Origin: Ehretia macrophylla
Taxonomy: Eukaryota; Streptophyta; Magnoliopsida; Boraginales; Ehretiaceae
DNA length: 64,000 bases
Assembly: GCA_037974665.1 (NCBI GenBank)
Contig: CM075773.1
Coordinates: 29,915,853 to 29,979,852, forward strand
Direction of reading: 5' to 3'
The translations under genes were made by a program, and so were the position numbers. Positions 33,768-46,307 of this stretch are shown piece by piece (within the stretch, counting starts at the first letter, position 1; every line of letters starts with the position of its first letter). The notes under the pieces are model-generated. The model had not been told where the DNA came from and made no database searches. It saw only the letters and a program-made list of their open reading frames with translations.

Positions 33768-36700
33768 GCAGCCAAGCAGGCTTGGTGCCCCCATCGTAGA
33801 GCTCTCATAGAGCTTTCCAACAGTATGTTGTGTGCTGCGTAACTCCTTACGGATCAAAAGTTATGGGCACCGGAGCAACGGATACCTGGTCACAAGTCCC
33901 ACACACTCTGTTTGCGGGCCTAGCCTCTACGTGAAGTGAAGTTATCTTGCCCAAGGTGTTGTGTGATTCGGTAATAGAAATGTATAGATTAGGTTGTCGT
34001 CCTTTTCGCGGCTCACGGCGTAGGATCCGGGATGAAAAAATAGCGCAAAAGAAGAAAAGTGTGCCCAAACTGATGAAAACATTCTATTTTGGGCTCCGAA
34101 AACTAGTGCAGCAAAGCAAGCTTGGAGTCCCCGTCGTAGAGCTCTCGAAAAGCTTGCCAACGGTGTGCTGTGCACCGTGTAACTCCATACGGATCAAAAG
34201 TTATGGGCATCAGAACGACGGATACGTGGTCACAAGCCCTACGCCCTCGGTTTGCGGGCCCAGCCTATACGTGAAGTGAAGTTGTCTTGCCCAATGTTCC
34301 GTGGGATTCGGTAATAGAAATGTGATGGATTAGGTTGTCGTCCTTTTCGCGGCTCACGACGTACGATCAGGGATAGAAAAACGGCGCAAAAGAAGAAAAG
34401 TGTCCCAAAAATAATAAAAACGTTCGATTTTGGGCTCTGAAAATGGGCGCAGCCAAGAAGGTTTAGTGCCCCTATCGTAGAGCTCTCAGAGAGTTTTCCA
34501 ACGGTATGTTTTTCGCTGCGTAACTCCTTATGGATCAAAAGTTATGGGCTCTGGAGCGACGAATACCTGGTCATAAGCCCCACGCCCTCTGTTTGCGGGC
34601 CCAGCCTCTACGTGAATTGAAGTTGTCATGCCCAAGGTGTCGTGAGATTCGGTAATAGGAATGTAATGGATAAGGTTGTCATCGTTTTATAGGCTCACAA
34701 TGTACGATCCAAGACAAAAAAACAGCGCAAAAGAAGAAAAGTGTCCTAAAACTTATGAAAATGTTCAATTTTGCGCTCTGAAAATTTTACAACTGAGTAG
34801 AATTGGTGCTCGCATCGTAGAGCTCTCAGAGGGCTTTCTAACGGTATGTTGTGCGCCGCGTAACTCCTTACGGGTCAAAAGTTATGGGCACCAGAGCGAC
34901 GGATACCTGGTCACAAGCCCCACGCCCTCAGTTTGCGGGCCCAGCCTTTACGTGAAGTGAAGTTCTCTTGCCCAAGGTCCCGTGGGATTCGGGAATAGAA
35001 AAGTGATGGAATAGGTTGTCGTCCTTTTCGCCGCTCAGGACGTACGATCAGGGACAGAAAAATAGCATAAAAGAAGAAAAGTATCCCAAAACTGATGAAA
35101 ATGTTCATTTTTTGGCTCCGAAAATAGGCGTAGCTAAGCAGGCTAGGTGCCCCCATTGTAGAGCTCTTAGAGAGCTTTTCAACAGTATATTGTGCCCCGC
35201 GTAACTCCTTACGGATCAAAAGTAATGGGCACCGGAGCGATGGATACCTGGCCACAAGCCCCACGCCTTCGGTTTGAGGGCCCAGCCTATACGTGAAATG
35301 AAGTTGTCTTGCCCAAGGTACCGTGTGATTCGGTAATAGAAATATGATGGATTAGGTTGTCGTCCTTTTCGCGGCTCACGACGTACGATCCGGGATGAAA
35401 AAATAGCGCAAAAGAAGAAAAGTGTCCCCAAACTGAATAAAATGTTCGATTTTGGGCTCCGAAAAATGGCGCAGCCAAGCAGGCTTTGTGCCCTTGTCGT
35501 AGAGCTCTCAGAAAGCTTTCCAACGGAATGCTGTGCGCCGCGTAACTCCTTACGGATCAAAAGTTAAGGGCACCGGAGCGACGGATACCTAGTCACAAGC
35601 CCCACGCACTCTGTTTGCGGGCCCAGCCTCTACGAGAAGTGAAGTAGTCTTGCCAAGGTACCGTGTGATTTGGTAATAAAAATGTGATGGATTAGGTTAT
35701 CGTCCTTTTCGAGACTCACGACGTACGATCCGGGATAGAAAAACAGCACAAAAGATGAAAAGTCTCCCGAAACTGATGAAAATGTTCTATTTTGGGCTCC
35801 GAAAACTAGCGCAGCCGAGAAGGCTTGGCGCCCCCGTCGTAGAGCTCTTGGAAAGCTTTTCAACAGTGTGATGTGTGCCGCGTAACTCCTTAAGAATGAA
35901 ATGTTATAGGCACCGGAGCGACGGATACCTAGTTACAAGCCCCACGCTCTCGGTTTGCAGGCCCATCCTCTACGTGAAGTGAAGTTGTCTTGCCCAAGGT
36001 ACCGTGGGATTCGATAATAGAAATGTGATGGATTAGGTTGTTGTCCTTTTCGCGGCTCACGACGTACGATCCGTGATAGAAAAACAGCGGAAAAGAAGAA
36101 AAGTATCCAAAAACATATGAAAACGTTCGATGTTGGGCACTGAAAACAGGCACAACCGAGCTGGTTTGGTGCCCCCGTCGTAGAGCTCTCAGAGAGTTTT
36201 CCAATGGTATACTGTGCGCCGCGTAACGCCTTACGGATCAAAAGTTATGGGCACCATAGCGACGCCCATGCCCTCAGTTTGCGAGCCCAGCCTCTACGTG
36301 AAGCGAAGTTGTCTTGCCTAAGGTGCCATTGGATTCGGTAATAGAAATGTGATGGATTAGGTTGTCATCCTTTTCGCGGCTCACGACATACGATCCGGGA
36401 CCGAAAAACACATGCAAAAGAAGAAAAGTATCCCAAAACTGATGAAAATGTTCAATTTTGGGCACCAAATACAGGCGAAGACGAGCAAGTTTGCTGCCCC
36501 CATCGTAGAGCTCTCGGAGAGCTTTCCAATGGTATGCTATGTGCTACCTAACTCCTTACGGATCAAAAGTTATGGGCACCGGAGCGACGGATACCTGGTC
36601 ACAAGCCATACGCCCTTTGTTTGCGGGCCCAGCCTCTGCGTGAAGTGAAGTTGTCTTGTCCAAGGTGCCGTGTGATTCGGTAATAGAAATATAATAGATT

Positions 36701-39101
36701 AGGTTCTCTTCCTTTTCGCGGCTTACGACGTACGATCCATGATGAAAAAACAGCGCGAAAGATGAAAAGTGTCCCAAAACTTACTAAAATGTTCGATTAC
36801 GGGCTCCAAAAAAGGCGCAACTAAGCAGGCTAGGTGCCCCCATCGTAGATCTCTCAGAGTGCTTTCCAACGGTATGCTGTGCGGCGCATAACTCCTCACG
36901 GATCAAAAGCTATGGGCAGCGAAGCGTCGGATACCTGGTCACAAGCCCCACACCCTCTATTTGCGGGCCCAGCCTCTACGTGAAGTGAAGTTGTCTTTCC
37001 CAAGGTGCCGTGTGATTCGGTAATAGAAATGTAATGGATTAGGTTGTCGTTCTTTTTGCGGCTCATGATGTACGATTCGGGACAGAAAAACAACGTAAAA
37101 CAAGAAAAATATCCCAAAACTTATGAAAATGTTCGATTTTGGGCTCCGAAAATAGGCGCAGCCGAGCAGGATAGGTGCACCCATTGTTGAGCTCTCAGAG
37201 AGCTTTCCAACGGTATACTGTGCGGCGCATAACTCCTTACGGATCAAAAGTCATGGGCACTGGAGCGATGGATACCAAGTCACAAGCCCCACGCCCTCAG
37301 TTTGCGGGCCCAACCTCTAAGTGAAGTAAAGTAGTCTTTCCCAAGGTATCGTGTGATTCGGTAATAGAAATACGATGGATTAGGCTGTCATCCTTTTCTT
37401 GGCTCACGACGTACGATCCGTGACATAAAAATAGCACAAAAGAAGAAAAGTGTCCCAAAACATATGAAAACGTTCAATTTTGGGCTTTGAAAACAGGCGC
37501 AGCCGAGCAGGTTTGGTGCCCCCGTCGTAGAGCTCTCAGAGATCTTTCCAACAGTATGCTGTGTGCTGCATAACTCCCTACGGATCAAAAGTTATGGGCA
37601 CCAGAGCGATGGATTAGGTTGTCGTCTTTTTCGTGGCTCAGGACGAACGATCCGGGACAGAAAAACAGCGTAAAAGAAGAAAAGTATCCCAAAACTTATG
37701 GAAAATGTTTGATTTTGAGCTCCAAAAATAGGCGCATCCGAGCAAGATAGGTGCCCCCATCGTAGAGCTCTCAAAGAGCTTTCCAACGGTATGTTGTGTG
37801 TTACGTAACTCCATACGGATCAAAAGTTATGGGAACCGGAGCGACGGATACCTAGTCACAAGCCCTATGCCCTCTGTTTGCGAGCCCAGCCTCTATGTGA
37901 AGTGAAGTTGTCTTGCCCATGGTACTGTGTGATTCGGTAATTGAAATGTGATGGATTAGGTTGTCTTCCTTTTCGCGGCTTATGACGTACGATCTGGGAT
38001 GAAAAAACAGCGCAAAAGAAGAAAAGTGTCCCAAAACACATGAAATGTTCAATTTTGGGCACCAAAAACAGGCGCAACTGAGCAGGCTAGGGGCCTCGAT
38101 CGTAGAGCTCTCAGAGTGCTTTCCAACCGTATGCTGTGCGCTGCATAACTCCTTACGGATCAAAAATTATGGGCACCAGAGCGACGGATACCTGGTCACA
38201 AGCTACACGCCCTCTGTTTGCGGGCCCAGCCTCTACGTGAAGTGAAGTAGTCTTTCCCAAGGAGCCATGTGATTCGGTAACAGAAATGTGATGGATTAGA
38301 TTGTCGTCCTTTTCGCAGCTCACGACGTACGATCCGGGATAGAAAAATAATGTAAAAGAAGAAAAGTGTCCCAAAACTTATGAAAATGTTCGATTTTGGG
38401 CACCAAAAATATTCACAGCAGAGCAGGATAGGTGCCCCCATCGTAGAGCTCTTAGAGTAATTTCCAACGGTATGATGTGCGCCACGTAACTCCTTAGGGA
38501 TTAAAAGTAATGGGCACCAGAGTGACGGATACCTGGTCACAAGCCCCACGCCCTCTGTTTGCGGGTCCAGCCTCTACATGAAGTAAAGTTTTCTTGCCCA
38601 AGGTGTCGTGTGAATCGCTTATAGAAACGTGCTGGATTAGGTTGTCGTCCTTTCTGCGGCTCACGACGTACGATCCGGGACGAAAAAACAGCGCAAAAGA
38701 AGAAAAGTATCACGAAGTTGATGAAAACGTTTGATTTTGTGCTCTGAAAATAGGTGCAGCCAAGCAGGCTAGGTGCCCACAACGTAGAGCTCTCAGAGGG
38801 CTTTCCAACGATATGCTGTGCGCCGTGTAACTCCTTACGGCTCAAAAGTTATGGGCATCGAAGCGACGGATACATGGTCACAAGCCCCACGCCCACTGTT
38901 TGTGGTCCCAGCCTCTACGTGAAATGTAGTTGTTTTGGCCAAGGTGCTGTGTGATTCGGTAATAGAAATGTGATGGATTAGGTTGTCGTCCTTTTCGCGG
39001 CTCACGAAGTACGATCCAGGATGAAAAAACAGCACAAAAGAAGAAAAGTGTCTCAAAACTTATGAAATTGATTGATTTTGGACTCCAAAAATAGGCACAG
39101 C
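33768..39101 (+). repeat. Satellite array segment C (about 16 monomers)
   Basis: Same monomer and orientation as segment B, continuous with it in phase once the solo LTR is removed. It contains shortened monomers: one near 37587-37622 lacks the stretch between two GATGGAT copies, and one near 36260 lacks about 20 bp after GCGACG. It ends ACAGC (39097-39101), the left target duplication of the next element. Confidence 0.95.
37575..37630 (+). repeat. Shortened satellite monomer with microhomology deletion
   Basis: The text jumps from the CAGAGCGATGGAT block straight to TAGGTTGTCGTC, joining two places where GATGGAT-like words normally occur well over 100 bp apart in a monomer. One copy of the 7-bp word is left at the joint, the signature of a microhomology-mediated or slippage deletion. 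Confidence 0.8.
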
Positions 39102-41465
39102 TGTCACGCCCCACCCCGACCTATAGAGATTAGACTAGGGTGTGATCTAAACATTCATATCATTTCACGTACATAATCGTTCCTTAAGGTTTAACGATTA
39201 ACGTTAGCCTAGAACTCCAAAAGATTCTCTGAAAAACCGGCAGCATAACGGCTGTAATTGGCTCTTTAGTTTGACCTAATTATCTAAATGCCTCAAAACT
39301 TTCATTCTTAAATTCATTTCCAACTAAGATTACTATTTATCACCAATCGGGGTGCCTACTAGTTATCTCGAAGCCTCGTTTGACTAATAACCTAGCATGA
39401 TACTATGTCTAGTTTATTTGTCAATCCAGTTACATTGGTACCTGTTGATCTTAGCTTAACAATGAGTACCTGCTTAAGATTAGATAAATTCATTTTACTA
39501 AACTCTTATCTAGTACTTCATAAATCTGTGATAGATACTAACCAAAAGTAGCGATAGCAAAATGACCAGAAGAGTGTACATCTAGTTATGATCAGTACAA
39601 GCCAAAATTAGATCCCAAATTACAACGGGGGTCATTTATAATACAATAACAAGAAACATAAGAAATAGTCTTCAAGCAACATATCGTTCACAAAATGGCC
39701 ATAGTCAAGTAAGGCACGTAGGACAAGCAATCACTCCAAGGAGTCATCAATAGGCACGTTATCCTCGGGTACCTGTTCCTGATCTTCTTCACCTGTGATG
39801 ATAAAAGAGGGTGAGTCCTTATGAACTCAGCGAGGGGGAACGAGAAATACGTTTTGAAACTCTTTCTCCAGTTAAACTTATGAAAAACTCCTTTTGAAAA
39901 CATGTCATGTATTACAAGTAATAAGGTACGCAAAGTATAAGAATCAAATTAAGCAACAAATACAATTACCAATCATTTCAAGGATACGGTGAGCATTTGC
40001 TCTCAATATCGATTTTGATACGATTGTCGTGGCCGACTTCAATTATCCACTTATCGCTCCCATTTGGGTGTACTCCTGATGTACTCCAAAAATCTACGAC
40101 CTAAATCTCCGATGGTGGAATGCCAAGCGAGAGAGGGAATTGGACCATGGTAGTCACAGTAGCACCGGCAAGCCCGATGCCGCCCGGCGTGCGTGAAACG
40201 CTACCATGCCACAATGAAAGGTTGCAACCTTGTATGCAATGCACATTTATAACGTTTAACATATCACATTTGGAGGACAACAAAGTAGGTCGCCTCCGAG
40301 CAGTTATAAGATCGCACGTTGACAAGTAAACACATGAGGCATGTTTGACAAGTAATTTCACTTGTAAAACTCATGGATTTATATGAATATTAAACGAGCA
40401 GCCATGTAACACATATAAATCAAGTCATATAACTCATTCCGGAGTTCACGTAATCAAGTAATAAAGTTATACAAGCATACGACGACGTTTACATGAGACC
40501 GGGTGCAAGAAAAGTTTACTTATCAACATGTAATTGTCGGAGTCACATTTAGGGCTATAAATACAACTACGGGCAGCCCGCTAATCACATAATTAGACAC
40601 GGTAACCATAGGATCAATACTTAGCAAGTTTTTCATAGTCACTAGGGTTTCAATTCATGCTTACACGTACGATTAAGCCACAAGTTGACAAGTAATTAAA
40701 CCAAAGCCATGCGTCGATTAATTAAACAACCTCAAGCATTCAAAACAGTCCACACAACATACAAGTGGCACAATCCCAAGCATCTAATACCACAAGAGAA
40801 GTTAAAATAATTTTCAAAGCATATCACTAGATGAAAAGCTCACTGCAATGGTCTGTTTTCCCACAATCATTTAGACAAGTAAACGATCTCCAATTCTAGT
40901 GAACAAAATTTCAATTTATAGCTTATTAAGTGAACTAAATCCAGAAACAAACCTCACATCATTTGGAGTTCGGATTCAAGAGTTATAGCCAAAACCGTGA
41001 GACTACGCAAAACTGTCCAGATTCGTACACATTTCAATACTTGTCATTTTTGAGGGCCTTAGGATCAGATTTAGCCTTAGTCTATTTAGAACAAAATGTC
41101 CAAAACTGAAAAATCTAGCAGCCTACCAAATTTAATTCATTTTAGATATCATTTATTAAGTCAAAATTGGTTCGTTCTACAATGACAGTGAACTGCAAAA
41201 AACCTGCTTCATTTTCCCAGATTTTCCAGATTTGGACACCTTTCGATATTTTTCCATTTTGGAGACCTTAGAGTCAAAATTGGCCTTGGCCTATTTCTAT
41301 GAACAATACTCAGAACTGGTAAAACCAGTCACCTACCAATTTTCACGCATTTGCAACATCATTTACCAGGTCAAATTCACTTCGCTCCAACAAGTCAAAT
41401 TCACGTAATTCTAGGTTAAGACACGCGAAACGAGGTATCACACACAAATCGAGGTCGGGCCCACA
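39102..41465 (-). mobile_element. 3' LTR with internal deletions (2364 bp)
   Basis: It matches 46308-49835 from its TGTCACGCCCC border to about 41397 (CTCCAACAAGTCA). It then jumps to AATTCACGTAATTC and again to TAGGTTAAGACAC, so about 1.1-1.2 kb is missing in two steps. The second step has AATTC at both sides in the intact LTR. The terminal CCTCACA is reduced to CCCACA. Confidence 0.9.
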
Positions 41466-41501
41466 TCCTCCCCTCCTTAAAAGAATTTCGTCCTGAAATT
41501 C
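41466..41501 (-). promoter_or_regulatory. Polypurine tract and PPT-proximal hairpin (minus-strand element)
   Basis: The complement of the polypurine tract is TCCTCCCCTCCTT at 41466-41478. The hairpin at 41483-41501 is GAATTTCG, TCC, TGAAATTC, with one transition in the arm that leaves a wobble-type pair on one strand. Confidence 0.85.
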
Positions 41502-41505
41502 AATA

Positions 41506-44500
41506 TTACCTCTGAAATAGTGCTGGATACTACTGCTCCATCTGGTCTCATCTTTCCCACGTTGCTTCTTCAACTCCATGGTGATCCCACAACACTTTCA
41601 CCATCGGTATAGATTTGTTGCGCAACTCCCGTTCTTGCTCGTCTAGGATCCGAATAGGCTTTTCTTCATAAGACAAATTCTCCTGAAGCTGCAATGGCTC
41701 TGGCTCCAAGATATGCGATGGATCAGGGTGATACTTCCGTAGCATTGAAACATGAAAGACGTCGTGAATATTGGAGAGGTTTTGGGGTAGTTCCAGGCGA
41801 TAAGCCAATTTGCCGACCTTCTCAATTATCTCAAATGGTCCTACAAACCTCGGGCTCAACTTTCCACCCTTGCCGTGTTTAATCAGTCCCTTCCGAGGTG
41901 ATATCTTCAAGAACACCTTGTCGCCGACCTCAAACTCTAGACTCCGTCTCCGTTGGTCTGCGTAACTTTTCTGCCTGCTTTGGGCAGTAAGCATCCGTTT
42001 TCGGATGAGGTGGACATTATCGATAGTCTTCATAAGTTAAGGTAGAAGGGTCTAGTCAAAAGTCTTCGTCTCACCTACTTCATCCCAGTAAATTGGGGAT
42101 CGACACTTATGTCCATACAATGCTTCAAATGGGGTCATCTCGATAGTGGTTTGATAACTGTTATTATAAGCGAACTCCGCTAGAGACAGATATTTCTCCA
42201 AACCTTTTCCGAAGTCTAAAACACACGCCCTCAGCATATCCTCCAGAATCTGAATAGTTCTCTCAGATTGTCCATCAGTCTGAGGGTGATAAGCCGTGCT
42301 GAAACTCAACTTCGTTCCCAAAGCTTCTTGCAATCTCTTCCAAAATTGAGAAGTAAAACGAGGATCCCTATCCAATACAATACTCATAGGCATCCCGTGC
42401 AACCTTACAATATCCGCCACATATATATCTCCCAGTTTCTCAGGACTATCTTCCTTGTTCATAGGTAAGAAGTGTGCTGAATTGGTCAATCTATCCATTA
42501 TAACCCAAACGGCGTCATGACCCTTTTGTGACCTGGGCAGGTCCATGACAAAGTCCATAGCTATATGTTCTCATTTCCATTGAGGAATTTCCAACGGTTG
42601 AAGTAAACATACCGGTCGTTGATGTTTCGCTTTGACTCTCTGGCAAGTCAAACACCGTGCCACAAACTCCGCAATCTCTCTCTTCATGTTATTCCACCAA
42701 TAGTGTTGCTTCAAATCCCGATACATCTTTGTTCCGCTGGGGTGAATAGTGTATCTTGAATTATAGGCTTTTTCAAGAATCTTCTTTTTCAACTCTGGCT
42801 CATTAGGAACACAAATCCGATTCCTGAACCCCCAACTACCATCATCATGAATCTTGAAATCTGTGTTGTTTTCTTTAATCTTCTGAAACTGTTGGTCCTT
42901 TTATTGAGCCTCTCGTAATTCAGACAACAAGGTCGATTGAACTTGTGTAGTGGCAAATAGTAACCTTTTTTGAGTCAATTGTGGTTTCCACAGAAATGCT
43001 TCCTCTAACAACTCCTGCACCTTAACTTCCAGTTTTGCCATGCTTGCTTTCCGACTTAAGGCATTTGCAACTACATTTGCTTTACTGGGCATATAATTGA
43101 TTGTACAGTTATAATCATCCAAAAGTTCCATGCATCGTCTTTGCCTCATGTTCAACTCTTTTTGTGAGAACAAGTATTTCAATCTCTTGTGATCAGTAAA
43201 CACCTCGAACTTGTTACCCCACAGATAGTGCCTCCATTTCTTGAGTGCAAACACAATAGCCGCTAATTCCAAATCATGCGTCGGGTAATTCAATTCATAC
43301 GGTTTCAGTTTCCTAGAGACATACGCAATCACTCTACCATTTTGCATCAACACACAACCCAATCCTTCCTTCGAAGCATCGCTATAGATTACAAAACCTT
43401 GACTTCATTCAGGCAATGCAAGAACAGGTGCGGTAGTCAATATTTTCTTCAATTCTATGAAGCTGTTCTCACACTTGTCATCCCACACGAACTTTGTTTT
43501 CTTTTGAGTGAGCTTTGTAAACGGTCCTACAATCTTTGAGAAATCCTTCACGAACCTCCGATAATGGCCGGCTAAACCGAGAAAACTCTGAACCTCCGTA
43601 ACATTTTCTGGCTTCTTCCAAGACATCACCGCTTCTATCTTTGCTAGATCCACCGCTATTCCCTCTTGGGATATGATGTGCCCCAAAAATGCAATCTGCT
43701 GTAACCAAAATTCACATTTGCTAAACTTTGCATACAATTGATGCTCTCGAAGTTTTTACAACACCAATTGCAGATGTTGTTCATGCTCAGTCTCGGATTT
43801 CAAGTATACCAAAATATCATCAATAAAGATCACTACAAATTGGTCCAAGTAGGGTTGAAACACCATGTGCATCAAGTCCATAAAAGCTGCGAGTGCATTA
43901 GTTAGCCGAAATGGCGTCACCACAAATTCATAATACCCATATCTCGTCCTGAAAGCCGTTTTAGGCACATCCTCCTTTTTGATTCGCAACTGATAGTACC
44001 ATTGCCTTAAGTCGAGTTTCGAATACACTTTAGCCCCTTGAAGTTGATCAAACAACTCGTCGATCAGTGGAAGTAGGTATTTATTCTTGATGGTCACTTG
44101 GTTCAATCCTCAATAATCGATGCATAGCCTCAACGTTCAGTCTTTCTTCTTTACAAATAGGACTGGCTCGCCCCACAGAGAAGAACTTGGTTGAACAAAC
44201 TCCTTCTTCAACAATCCTTGCAATTGGTCCTTCAATTCTTGTAGCTCGACAGGTGCCATACAATAGGGAGCTTTAGATATCGGCTGGGTGCCAGGCAGTA
44301 ATTCTATTATGAACTCGATCTCCCGATCCAGAGGCAAACCCGACAATTCTTCTGGAAACACATCTGCATAATCTTTAATCACTGGCATCTCTTCCAACTT
44401 AGCTTTGTCCAATGGCTTGTTGATGAGGTAAGCTAAGTATCCATTACACCCTTTTCTCAAGGACTTCACTACTTTCGTAAATGAAATGATGGAACTCTCG

Positions 44501-46027
44501 GTGAAGTCTCTTCGACCCATTACCTCCAATATTGGTTGACTAGGTATCTGGAATGTCACAATCTTCGTCCGGCAATCTAGTTGTACATGATGCTTTGCCA
44601 ACCAGTCCATCCCTAAGATGACTTCATAGTCTCGAAAGGGTAATACAATAAGATTGGCTGAGAATTCCCTATCCTTAATTTGGATTTTACATGCTTTACA
44701 AGCTGAGCGAGTAACAAGTTTAGAACCCATCGGAGTACCAACTTCTACTTCGTAAGGCAAACATACAACTCGTAGTTTTACACGTTGCACACATATGGGA
44801 GTAATAAATGAATGAGTAGCACCTGGATCAATTAGCACCCTAACAGGTTGATTCAGTATCAAGAATGTACCTTAAACAACAGCGGTCTCCTCAGGAAGCT
44901 CCTCGCACTCCATAGCATAAGCTCAGGCCTGAACTCTAGGAACTAGAGTCTTGCCTCTACCAGCTGGTTTAATCTGATTTTGTCCCCCTTGCCATTTAGG
45001 ACAATCCTTGACCTGGTGTTGATCACTGCCACACCCTACACATCGTTCTGATTTTCTCCAACACTGGGCCTCGGTGTGACCCTTCCTGTTACAGTAAGAA
45101 CAGGTGACAGTCTGAGTAGTAAGTGAACTACCTGTGGATCCGCGGGTGGAAGAGGTTGATGGTGCTTTAGTCGGGCCACGGTTATTGACTGGTCTGTTTT
45201 GGCTCTGGCTCTGGCTCTGGCCCTGACTGCGACTCTGAGTCTGGAATGTCCTCTATTGACCTGGACGCTGATATGGTTTCTTGTTCGGCTGGCTCGAATC
45301 GGCTCTATCAAGTTTCCTCTTCTCAACTCGGGAGGCAGCAGCAAGGAGAATAGAATAGGTAGTAAAGTCATGCGAAGCCAACTGGTCCTGAATTTCTGGC
45401 TTCAACCCATTCATAAATTTCTACATCTTTGCCTCAGGGGTACTGACCATGTATTGAGCATAGTGGGACAGTCGGTCAAAACAAGCCTCATACTAGGCCA
45501 CCGTCATGTTACCCTGGTTCAAGTGCATGAATTCCTCAATTCGCCTCTGCCTGAAAACTGCAGGTATGTATTTCTCCTTGAATACCTTAACAAAATTACC
45601 CCATAAGCGAGGTGTATGATCAGTTTCCCAAAGTGCCTCCATAATGTGCCACCAATGCTCAGCATCCCCGTGCAACAGAAACACAGCGAACTCAATTTTT
45701 TCCTCGTCAGTATAATCAAGTGGCCTGAAAATCCTTTCAATCTCAAGACAGCCAAGCCTCTGCCTTTTCATCATCAGCTTCCCCGTAGAATTTGGACGGG
45801 TGAAAGTCAAGGAACTCCCGCATTCTTCTGTTTCTCCCATTGTTACCACCATTCCTGTTGTTGTTGTTTGCTTCACGTGTATCCTGACGTTCCATCACTC
45901 GTGAAACGCGATCCATAGCATTCGCCATCATGTTAAACATGGCTATGCCGAGGTTAGTTTGATGAGCATCTCTAGCTCCTTGAGGCTTATCACTTCTACT
46001 GGTATTGCGGGTACTAGGGCCAGCCAT
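41506..46027 (-). pseudogene. gag-pol polyprotein of the minus-strand Tekay/Del-like element, heavily decayed
   Basis: It runs from ATG (complement of 46025-46027, MAGPSTRNTSRS) to TAA at 41506-41508. Domains in order: gag core (FLDFHPSKFYGEADDEKAEA), zinc-knuckle region, protease (VLIDPGATHSFI), RT with FIDDILVY, RNase H with [11 protein letters not shown], integrase with ARCLTCQRVKAKH and HPQTDGQSERTIQ, and the chromodomain-like tail VKVLWDHHGVEEATWER. A one-base insertion near 45745-45755 shifts the frame within gag. In-frame stops have lowest coordinates 41548, 42034, 42052, 42571, 42901, 43405, 43756, 44110, 44137, 44872, 44923, 45253, 45421 and 45493. Many are C-to-T type, but those at 42034, 42052, 43405, 44137 and 44872 need transversions relative to the nested copy. 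The stop at 43756 coincides with the one at 11005 in the nested element. The integrase zinc ligands that the nested copy lost are kept here. Confidence 0.94.
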
Positions 46028-46307
46028 CTATAGGCACAGATTATTATGCACAATTTATTGGAATACGACAGGACAAGAATTTAATGTATAAGGTATGCAA
46101 CATGCAATTTTACATAGACACACAACTTTTGAAAACAGTTAAAACATGTTAATCACATCAGCACATAGAAACAGAGAAGGCACAATTGATATTGTCACAC
46201 ATTAACACACATAAACAACTCGTCTCAATAACCCTAGGGCTTCTACCCATGGTCCGAGAGTTAAACCTGACTTAAGCAATCTAAGCTCTGATACCATTTA
46301 TATAAGG
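46028..46307 (-). other. Leader and primer-binding site (minus-strand element)
   Basis: The primer site complement GCTCTGATACCA is intact at 46285-46296, 11 bases from the LTR border. The rest is an AC-rich (sense TG-rich) leader related to the outer element's leader. Confidence 0.9.

Noticed and set aside
45036..45371. 111-codon minus-strand frame rich in Arg (RARARARAK)
   Set aside because: Out of frame with gag. The nested element has the same out-of-frame shadow at 9467-9727, caused by the Gln/Ser/Arg-rich linker codons.
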